Shown piece after piece: positions 1 through 4,398 of a DNA stretch of 5,012 nt. Source of the stretch: an uncultured Clostridia bacterium (GTDB lineage: Bacteria > Bacillota_I > Bacilli_A > RF39 > UBA660); the NCBI GenBank assembly GCA_947304495.1, contig CAMZBG010000053.1, positions 1 through 5,012 of the forward strand. Direction: 5' to 3'. The notes under the pieces were generated by a model. It had not been told where the DNA came from. It saw only the letters and a list, made by a program, of their open reading frames with translations, and did no database searches. Position 1 is the first letter of the stretch; each line of letters starts with the position of its first letter. A program made the position numbers and the translations under genes.

Positions 1-54
1 ATCTACTGCTTTCTTATTACCATATTTTTTAGTAACATTTTTAATCTCTATCAT
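1..54 (-). CDS. ABC transporter ATP-binding protein, N-terminal fragment (cut by window edge)
   Basis: Only the first 18 codons are inside the window; they read MIEIKNVTKKYGNKKAVD. This is the typical opening of a bacterial ABC-transporter ATPase: the first beta strand (IEIKNVTKKYG) carrying the A-loop aromatic residue (Tyr11) that stacks on the adenine of ATP, followed by the usual '-KAVD-' lead toward the Walker A strand. Walker A and later motifs lie beyond the edge, so the subfamily and substrate cannot be read; this opening is common in exporter-type and ABC-2-type ATPases. The ATG at 54-52 has a consensus AGGAGG six bases upstream (61-66), which fixes the start. The gene is separated from the carboxypeptidase gene by a terminator and has its own candidate promoter, so it probably begins a new transcript. 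Confidence 0.75.
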   Translation of the reverse strand, partial: MIEIKNVTKKYGNKKAVD

Positions 55-60
55 AGAATA

Positions 61-66
61 CCTCCT
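61..66 (-). promoter_or_regulatory. Shine-Dalgarno of the ABC ATPase gene
   Basis: The minus strand reads AGGAGG here, with a 6-nt spacer before the ATG at 54. It is a full-consensus site and supports the start of the partial ATPase gene. Confidence 0.8.
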
Positions 67-78
67 ATTTATAAAATA

Positions 79-87
79 ATTATAACA
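79..87 (-). promoter_or_regulatory. candidate extended -10 promoter for the ABC ATPase gene
   Basis: The minus strand reads TGTTATAAT, an exact TATAAT with an upstream TG in the extended -10 position. No good -35 is seen at 16-18 nt; that region falls in the stem and T-tract of the preceding terminator. The expected transcription start, about 7 nt downstream near 72, leaves a leader of about 18 nt that includes the AGGAGG. TATAAT-like strings are common in DNA this AT-rich, so the call rests mainly on placement between a terminator and a ribosome binding site. Confidence 0.5.
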
Positions 88-90
88 TAA

Positions 91-118
91 AAAAAGACTA
101 GATATATCTAGTCTTTTT
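91..118 (-). terminator. rho-independent terminator after the carboxypeptidase gene
   Basis: This is a perfect 28-nt palindrome (14-nt arms at 91-104 and 105-118). The usable hairpin is AAAAAGACTAGA, loop TATA, then its complement, followed on the minus strand by a run of seven T (95-89). The stem overlaps the TAA stop (119-117) of the carboxypeptidase gene. Because it is symmetric with A/T flanks it could also stop plus-strand transcripts, although no plus-strand gene is seen here. Confidence 0.85.
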
Positions 119-1136
119 ACCATCCAGTACCAAAATTGTCTATATAGTAATTTTTATTCTTTTCATCAAACCTTAAAATACCAACTCTACTAATATCAGT
201 AACCCAACCTAAATCTTCATTATATTCTCCATCAGGAATTAACAATTCATTATAATCAATATCTTCAGCAGGTAATAATTGATATGTAACTTCAAAAGCA
301 ATATCTTTTTCACCAAAGTTAATAGACTTTAAAGCAGGATCATTTTTTTCTTCTGAAGCATTATAAATTTTAGTAACATTAAATCTAGAATTAGCAATTT
401 TTCCTTCATATGCACCATTCATAAAATATTCTTGTAGAGTTTTTTCTATTTTTAATTTAGCAGCAGAAGGAGTACTTTTAACATCTTTAATATTATCTAA
501 ATATTCTTCAAAAGTAAGATTATTATCCATTATTTCATGAGCTATTTCACTACTACCAACATATCTTAAATGCCAAGGTTCATAAGTATAACCAGTAGAA
601 TCTTCTCTATTTTCTAAATATCTTAAAATAAAACCGTAATCAGCAAGTTTTTTATGTATTTTACTAAATATTTTTCTTTCCGCAATCATTTCATCATTAT
701 CAAATACTAATTCCCCATCTTTTTTAAGACAAATATCAATTGCTAAACCCGTATGATGCTCAGAGTAACCTGGAACAGCAACAAATTTCTTAACATAATC
801 AGGTCCTTTTTCAGGGTCAACCCACCATTCATCCCATAACTCTTGTTGTGCTTTAACAGAACGATAAGTACTATCAAGTTCTATAGTAACTCCTTCATCC
901 TTTAATGCTTTAGCAAGTTTCTTATATTGTTCATAAGCTTCTTTTTCTACTTTAATATCTTCATCCCAAGCATTCTTAGTATCAACCAAAGTAACATTTT
1001 TTTCCCAATCATCAGGTAATTGAGAATACTTATTAACTAATACTAAATAATCATATTTAGCTTCTTTTTTATTACATGCAGTTGTAAAAACTAATATACT
1101 TAAACAAATAACAATTAAAAATAAAATTTTTTTCAT
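117..1136 (-). CDS. VanY-type D-alanyl-D-alanine carboxypeptidase lipoprotein with extra C-terminal domain
   Basis: This is a predicted zinc D,D-carboxypeptidase (peptidase M15B, VanY family) that trims the terminal D-Ala from peptidoglycan stem peptides outside the cell. From the ATG at 1136 it has 339 residues. A signal peptide ends in a lipobox-like VFTTAC with the lipid-bearing Cys at 21. The catalytic domain spans about 50-215, with STYRS at 89-93 followed by a Gln pair, SEHHTGLAID at 125-134 (predicted zinc ligands His127 and Asp134) and EPWHLR at 186-191 (predicted general base Glu186, zinc ligand His189). All signature residues are intact. Residues about 222-339 form an extra C-terminal region that I do not recognise. 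The open frame extends to a GTG at 1145, but that codon lies inside the Shine-Dalgarno (AGGTGA, 1147-1142); the ATG at 1136 has a proper 5-nt spacer and starts the classical MKK signal. It follows the small lipoprotein stop by 9 nt, so the two are probably translationally coupled. Resistance to vancomycin cannot be inferred: no other van genes are visible, and M15B enzymes are common in cell-wall housekeeping. Confidence 0.9.
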   Translation of the reverse strand: MKKILFLIVICLSILVFTTACNKKEAKYDYLVLVNKYSQLPDDWEKNVTLVDTKNAWDEDIKVEKEAYEQYKKLAKALKDEGVTIELDSTYRSVKAQQELWDEWWVDPEKGPDYVKKFVAVPGYSEHHTGLAIDICLKKDGELVFDNDEMIAERKIFSKIHKKLADYGFILRYLENREDSTGYTYEPWHLRYVGSSEIAHEIMDNNLTFEEYLDNIKDVKSTPSAAKLKIEKTLQEYFMNGAYEGKIANSRFNVTKIYNASEEKNDPALKSINFGEKDIAFEVTYQLLPAEDIDYNELLIPDGEYNEDLGWVTDISRVGILRFDEKNKNYYIDNFGTGW

Positions 1137-1141
1137 AATAA

Positions 1142-1147
1142 TCACCT
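1142..1147 (-). promoter_or_regulatory. Shine-Dalgarno that decides the carboxypeptidase start
   Basis: The minus strand reads AGGTGA, 5 nt before the ATG at 1136-1134. It overlaps the last two bases of the TAG stop (1148-1146) of the upstream lipoprotein gene and contains the GTG at 1145 that would give a three-residue-longer protein. The arrangement favours the ATG and suggests coupled translation. Confidence 0.75.
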
Positions 1148-1520
1148 ATCCTATCTTCTTATAAATTAATTCTTCTCCAGTAGAATCATATATAGCAAGA
1201 CCATTCTTTTTAACTTTATACTTTAATTCAAAAGTATCAGGATCTTTATCATAATTTATATATAATTTATTACCTTGAGTATAGTAATCAACTTCTTTTT
1301 CTACAGTATTTTCACCTACAGTAATAGTATAATAACCAGTACCATCATCTTTAAATAAGTATGTTGCAACCATACCTTTAGCAGAATATTTAAAAGTACC
1401 TACAACTTCAGGATCAATTCCTTTTTCTTCATTAACTTCTTTAGTATCAGTCTTCTTACCACAACCAACTAAAGTAAATAATCCAATTATAATAAATAAT
1501 CCTAATAATAGTTTTTTCAC
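1146..1520 (-). CDS. small lipoprotein, DUF5640-like
   Basis: This encodes a predicted membrane-anchored lipoprotein of 124 residues if it starts at the GTG at 1520. The signal peptide MKKLLLGLFIIIGLFTLVGC has a good lipobox (LVGC, Cys20). A short charged linker leads to a compact beta-rich domain: VGTFKYSA, then YLFKDDGTGYYTI, then a Tyr-rich strand, NKLYINYD, FELKYKVKKNGLAIYD and a terminal YKK. This 'G-T-(W/F)-x-Y ... F-x-x-D-G-T-G ... Y-x-(I/V)-x-x-x-x-L ... Y-K-K' rhythm resembles the DUF5640 family of small Gram-positive lipoproteins, whose function is not known to me; the assignment is by eye. The open frame begins at an ATG at 1529, but that ATG directly abuts GGAGG (1534-1530), leaving no spacer, whereas the in-frame GTG at 1520 sits 9 nt away and gives an MKK signal start. 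It is the first gene of a two-lipoprotein unit with the carboxypeptidase. Confidence 0.75.
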   Translation of the reverse strand: MKKLLLGLFIIIGLFTLVGCGKKTDTKEVNEEKGIDPEVVGTFKYSAKGMVATYLFKDDGTGYYTITVGENTVEKEVDYYTQGNKLYINYDKDPDTFELKYKVKKNGLAIYDSTGEELIYKKIG

Positions 1521-1529
1521 ATTAATCAT

Positions 1530-1534
1530 CCTCC
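1530..1534 (-). promoter_or_regulatory. Shine-Dalgarno of the small lipoprotein gene
   Basis: The minus strand reads GGAGG. It touches the ATG at 1529, with zero spacing, and lies 9 nt before the in-frame GTG at 1520, so it favours the GTG. The only other nearby ATG (1522-1520) is followed immediately by TGA. Confidence 0.6.
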
Positions 1535-1537
1535 ATA

Positions 1538-1549
1538 ATTATATTAACA
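1538..1549 (-). promoter_or_regulatory. candidate -10 promoter region for the two-lipoprotein unit
   Basis: The minus strand reads TGTTAATATAAT. It offers two overlapping -10 boxes: an exact TATAAT at 1543-1538, or TAATAT at 1546-1541 preceded by TGT as an extended -10. No convincing -35 is present, since the upstream bases are the preceding terminator. The exact TATAAT would start RNA near 1531-1529, nearly at the ATG, and would clip the Shine-Dalgarno; the upstream box would just keep it. Only one box need be used, or neither. Confidence 0.4.
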
Positions 1550-1550
1550 T

Positions 1551-1578
1551 AAAAAAAAGCAGAAATAAATCTGCTTTT
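1551..1578 (-). terminator. rho-independent terminator after the LamG/InlB-repeat gene
   Basis: The minus strand has a 9-bp stem (AAAAGCAGA at 1578-1570 with TCTGCTTTT at 1563-1555) and a 6-nt loop TTTATT. The T-run continues to position 1551, eight T in all. It begins one base past the TAA stop (1582-1580) of the large gene and closes the secretion cassette. Confidence 0.88.
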
Positions 1579-1579
1579 A

Positions 1580-3886
1580 TTATTTAGATAGAATAATCAT
1601 ATTAGATAAAGTACCTTCAAAGAATCTAAATGGTTGATGTTGAGCATCATAACTAGAACCAAAAGTAATATTATCTGTAAAATATTGATTTAATTGCCAA
1701 TCATTTAGATTAAACAGAACAATATCTCCACTATCAAAATTATTATACCAATAATGATAAATTACCGTATCATTTTCTCTTCTAAATTCATATGTTATAG
1801 GTACCTTATTAGATTGAATTGATGATGCTTCAGTAGATCTACCAGTATTATCCCATTTATATAATGTTTTAATAGGAGTAGAAACATTTTCATTCATACG
1901 AACTACTAAGCCAGGCCACTTATTATTAGATTCATCCTTACAGTTAAATAAAGTAACTTGATCTTGACCATTAGTAGCATTATTAGGACTAACATAATCA
2001 ACAGTAAATCTAATTATAAAGTCTTTAGTAATTGTATCTTGAGCAAACAAATTAACACCTGTATCAATATAATCAGTAGATCCATTAAAGCTAACAGGTC
2101 CATCATTTTGATATTCAATAAACATATATTGAGCATATAATGTAACAACATCATCTTCAACAGTTGTAAGATTATAAACAGATGCACCATCAGTATAGCT
2201 TGTACCAGATCCATCAGCAGCATCATTCCATCCAATAAATACATATCCACTATAATTAAAATCATAAGTATCTAATGGCATAGTCTCATTAATAATTAAT
2301 CTTTGATCACTCATTGATCCACTTCCACCATTAGCATCAAAATGAACATAATAATATCTAATTCTTTCCCATTGAGCATATAAAGTAATAACATCATCTT
2401 TATTACCTAAGTTAGTAATAGATTCACCATTAGTATAACTTGTACCAGAACCATCTGCTTGAGTATTCCATCCAACAAATCTATAATCTGTTCTAGTAAA
2501 TGCATTAGTTCTTAAAGTAACAGTTTGATCTAAATCAACATTTTGATCAACCATCATACCAGTACCACCATTTGGATCAAAATGAATATTATAACTATCA
2601 GGTTCTATTATTTCTAATGTCATATCTGTAAGAGTTCCTCTAAAGAATCTCCAAGGGTTTCCATTACGATCTAAATTACCACCAAATGTTGCAGTACGGT
2701 CAAAATATAAGTTAAAACTACTATAATCTTGATATTGAGTATAACCATTACCATCAAGACTATAATATAATTTACCATTTTCTCTTTTAATATACATTTT
2801 ATTACCAACTAGGTAGTTAACATTATCATTTTTCTTATTACCAACAGCAGCATTAGCATTAATGTTATATGAATTATTAAACCATCTAAAATTAACTCCA
2901 GGATATGGTTCTCCATATTCATTCATATCTGCAAAAATAACATCACGAGCATCACTATTTCCACGAGCAGTAACTATAAATGAAACAATAAAATCTTTAG
3001 ATGCATTTTCTTCATTAAATAAACTAATACCAGTATCTAATAAATGATCATTATTAAATACATGAGAATCTTCATGGAAATAAACTTTATTCCATTTAGC
3101 ATATAAAGTAGTATCACTAGTAGGTACATAATCACCATTTACTTGATTAATAAATGTAGGTTCAGTATACCAACCTTCAAAAATATATGCCTCAGTACAA
3201 TTACGAGAAGTATAATCACCAGTACCACTAGTAACACAAGTTTCTTTTATTAAATCAGAAATACTACCAATAGAATTACCATCAATTATTGTTCTAGTTG
3301 GAATATTATCATTATTATTAGTAACAAAATCAACTTGATAAGTAACAGCATATATTGGTCCTATAGTAGTATCTCCAGTAATAGTAAATGTATAATCATT
3401 ATTTAATTCTCCATTAGTCCACTCTGCAAAAGGAAATCCCCCACTATTAGATAAATCTGCTAATAAATGAATACTAGTACCATATAAATAAGCACCAGAA
3501 CTATTACCAGAAACATAATTACTATCAGTAATAGTTAAATGACATATTTCTCTATCATATGAATATATAATAGTATGAGGTCCATAAGTATTAAGGGTAA
3601 CTTCTTGTACAGCCGGAGTAATAAAACCAGTATAATTATTAGTTAAAGGTGTAACAGTAGAACCTAATGGAATATTATCAAAATATTGAGTATCTTCATC
3701 TACTACTGTATATGTAACACCATCTAAATTCATCTTTTGATGAATTACCGTATAACTAGTTGTATTTTTAATAGAAAAATAATTATTGGAAGTATCATTA
3801 CTAAATACATAACCATAAATATCTTTAATTAGAAAAAGTGATGAAATAAGAAAAACTGCTACAAACAAAAATCCATAACGTTTCAT
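1580..3886 (-). CDS. large secreted protein with InlB/Flg_new repeats and two LamG-like domains; likely SipW client
   Basis: This 768-residue protein is predicted to be extracellular. An N-terminal hydrophobic segment (about 4-24) is followed by GYVFSNDTSNNYFSIKN (25-41), which closely matches the SipW-dependent signal of the TasA-like protein upstream. Next come a MucBP-like/InlB-associated module (about 43-112, with YTVIHQKMNLDG and YTGFITPAVQEV), a beta repeat (about 113-182) and a Flg_new/InlB B-repeat (about 183-266, FEGWY...TLYAKW) carrying a Cys217/Cys230 insertion. A LamG-like concanavalin fold follows (about 270-427), then two Flg_new repeats (432-506 and 512-587, each with GWN...DGSGTSYT...TLYAQ), and a second LamG-like domain (about 597-767). 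The LamG copies share DTG(I/V), KDF(I) and FRFF/WRFF-x-GTL signatures. There is no LPxTG sorting motif, C-terminal membrane segment or lipobox; the protein ends on the second LamG, so attachment is unclear. LamG-like folds often bind glycans or matrix proteins, so an adhesin or matrix role is inferred. The ATG at 3886 has GAGGTGAT (3899-3892) with a 5-nt spacer, 16 nt after the peptidase stop. Confidence 0.88.
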   Translation of the reverse strand: MKRYGFLFVAVFLISSLFLIKDIYGYVFSNDTSNNYFSIKNTTSYTVIHQKMNLDGVTYTVVDEDTQYFDNIPLGSTVTPLTNNYTGFITPAVQEVTLNTYGPHTIIYSYDREICHLTITDSNYVSGNSSGAYLYGTSIHLLADLSNSGGFPFAEWTNGELNNDYTFTITGDTTIGPIYAVTYQVDFVTNNNDNIPTRTIIDGNSIGSISDLIKETCVTSGTGDYTSRNCTEAYIFEGWYTEPTFINQVNGDYVPTSDTTLYAKWNKVYFHEDSHVFNNDHLLDTGISLFNEENASKDFIVSFIVTARGNSDARDVIFADMNEYGEPYPGVNFRWFNNSYNINANAAVGNKKNDNVNYLVGNKMYIKRENGKLYYSLDGNGYTQYQDYSSFNLYFDRTATFGGNLDRNGNPWRFFRGTLTDMTLEIIEPDSYNIHFDPNGGTGMMVDQNVDLDQTVTLRTNAFTRTDYRFVGWNTQADGSGTSYTNGESITNLGNKDDVITLYAQWERIRYYYVHFDANGGSGSMSDQRLIINETMPLDTYDFNYSGYVFIGWNDAADGSGTSYTDGASVYNLTTVEDDVVTLYAQYMFIEYQNDGPVSFNGSTDYIDTGVNLFAQDTITKDFIIRFTVDYVSPNNATNGQDQVTLFNCKDESNNKWPGLVVRMNENVSTPIKTLYKWDNTGRSTEASSIQSNKVPITYEFRRENDTVIYHYWYNNFDSGDIVLFNLNDWQLNQYFTDNITFGSSYDAQHQPFRFFEGTLSNMIILSK
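1583..2098 (-). repeat. LamG-like domain copy 2 (coding duplication)
   Basis: Residues 597-768 of the large protein. It shares ordered landmarks with copy 1: IDTGVNLF, TKDFIIRFTV, WPGLVVR, FRREN, NITFG and PFRFFEGTLSNM. Divergence is considerable, so this is an old duplication visible at the protein level. Confidence 0.75.
2126..2353 (-). repeat. Flg_new/InlB repeat copy C
   Basis: Residues 512-587 of the large protein: VHFDANGGSGSM, then FIGWNDAADGSGTSYTDGAS and VVTLYAQY. It is a near copy of the preceding repeat and the similarity is visible in the DNA too, for example in the stretches coding DGSGTSYT and TLYAQ. Confidence 0.8.
2369..2593 (-). repeat. Flg_new/InlB repeat copy B
   Basis: Residues 432-506 of the large protein: IHFDPNGGTGMM, then FVGWNTQADGSGTSYTNGES and VITLYAQW. 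Together with copy C it forms a tandem beta spacer between the two LamG-like domains. Confidence 0.8.
2606..3079 (-). repeat. LamG-like domain copy 1 (coding duplication)
   Basis: Residues 270-427 of the large protein. Landmarks are LDTGISLF, SKDFIVSFIV, YPGVNFR, YIKREN, TATFGG and PWRFFRGTLTDM, in the same order as in copy 2. Confidence 0.75.
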
Positions 3887-3891
3887 ATTTC

Positions 3892-3899
3892 ATCACCTC
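3892..3899 (-). promoter_or_regulatory. Shine-Dalgarno of the LamG/InlB-repeat gene
   Basis: The minus strand reads GAGGTGAT with a 5-nt spacer to the ATG at 3886. It sits just after the TAA stop of the peptidase gene (3905-3903), so the two genes are almost certainly cotranscribed. Confidence 0.75.
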
Positions 3900-3902
3900 A
3901 CT

Positions 3903-4391
3903 TTAATTATCTAATTCTTTATTTTTCTTTTTATCTTCACCAAATAAGAAACCAGCTACAAATAAAATTACAATACAAGTAATAATTATTATTTTACCTG
4001 TTGTAGTTTGAAATACTTTTACAAGATAACCAACTTTAGGAATCCAAAAAACATTTTTTCCCATATAATTATCTGAAGTAATAAGTGTAGCATCATTATC
4101 CTTATTAGCATCACCTTTAGTTACCATACCATCTTCATTAATTTCAACTACTCTGTGAGTAACTAAAGTATTATCTTTAAGTCTATAAGCAATAATATCT
4201 TGACCTTTAACATTTTCATAACCAGCATGTCTATTAATAAAACATAAACTACCAGTTTCTATTGTAGGTTCCATTGAACCAGATAATACTACATAAGGAG
4301 TAAAACCACACAAATATAGTATTAAAAATATTCCACCAACGACAATAATTAACGTCGTTAAGACGTTAATTAGTCCATTTAAAATCTTCAT
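3903..4391 (-). CDS. sipW: SipW-like type I signal peptidase
   Basis: This 162-residue membrane signal peptidase is of the archaeal/ER (SipW) type, which removes signal peptides outside the membrane. An N-terminal membrane segment (about 8-30) leads to VVLSGSMEP, with predicted nucleophile Ser39. The sequence VTHRVV places His79 where bacterial LepB-type enzymes carry Lys, the hallmark of the Ser-His SipW class. GDANKDND (93-100) is the conserved third box. A second membrane segment (about 133-150) is followed by a short charged cytoplasmic tail (GEDKKKNKELDN). Length and architecture fit the family and all key residues are present. In Bacillus subtilis SipW processes TasA and TapA; here the genes on both sides carry SipW-type signals, so they are the likely substrates. 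The ATG at 4391 comes 7 nt after the TasA-like stop without a good Shine-Dalgarno (the nearest GGAG is 17 nt away), which suggests coupling to upstream translation. A strong inverted repeat lies within the first codons. Confidence 0.93.
   Translation of the reverse strand: MKILNGLINVLTTLIIVVGGIFLILYLCGFTPYVVLSGSMEPTIETGSLCFINRHAGYENVKGQDIIAYRLKDNTLVTHRVVEINEDGMVTKGDANKDNDATLITSDNYMGKNVFWIPKVGYLVKVFQTTTGKIIIITCIVILFVAGFLFGEDKKKNKELDN
4346..4372 (-). repeat. 11-bp perfect inverted repeat inside the start of sipW
   Basis: The arms TAATTAACGTC (4346-4356) and GACGTTAATTA (4362-4372) are perfectly complementary around a 5-nt centre GTTAA. It covers codons 7-16 of sipW, starting 16 nt after the ATG. 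The ACGTC cores make it locally richer in CG dinucleotides than its surroundings. No T-run follows on the minus strand, so it is not a standard terminator; an RNA hairpin tuning translation or decay, or a protein-binding site, is possible, as is chance. Confidence 0.6.
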
Positions 4392-4398
4392 ATTTTAA

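Noticed and set aside
117..1136. Vancomycin-resistance gene vanY
   Set aside because: The catalytic family matches, but no vanR/S/H/A/X-type neighbours are visible, the protein has an unrelated extra domain, and M15B carboxypeptidases are common in cell-wall metabolism.
1143..1145. GTG start for the carboxypeptidase
   Set aside because: The codon is part of the AGGTGA Shine-Dalgarno that serves the ATG at 1136; starting there would leave no ribosome binding site.
1580..1700. C-terminal sortase or other cell-wall anchor on the large protein
   Set aside because: The protein ends in the second LamG fold (FRFFEGTLSNMIILSK) without LPxTG, a hydrophobic segment or a positive tail.
1958..2140. 60-codon open frame on the plus strand
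   Set aside because: It lies wholly inside the large LamG gene, encodes an Asn/Ile/Ser-rich string with no domain, and is the antisense shadow of AT-rich coding DNA.
2014..2265. 83-codon minus-strand frame overlapping the large gene
   Set aside because: Its product is almost only Leu, Ile and Met, as expected for an out-of-frame reading of the Flg_new/LamG coding sequence.
2126..2593. Repeated units as a CRISPR array or mobile-element repeat
   Set aside because: The units are in-frame copies of a known protein repeat of about 75-80 codons, with coding-type divergence and no short spacers.
2862..3047. 61-codon open frame on the plus strand
   Set aside because: It is antisense to the first LamG domain, has no recognisable motif, and the frame opposite it is clearly the real gene.
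4346..4372. Inverted repeat in sipW as an intrinsic terminator
   Set aside because: The minus strand after the stem reads TTGTCGTTGG, with no T-run, and it lies inside an intact coding sequence.
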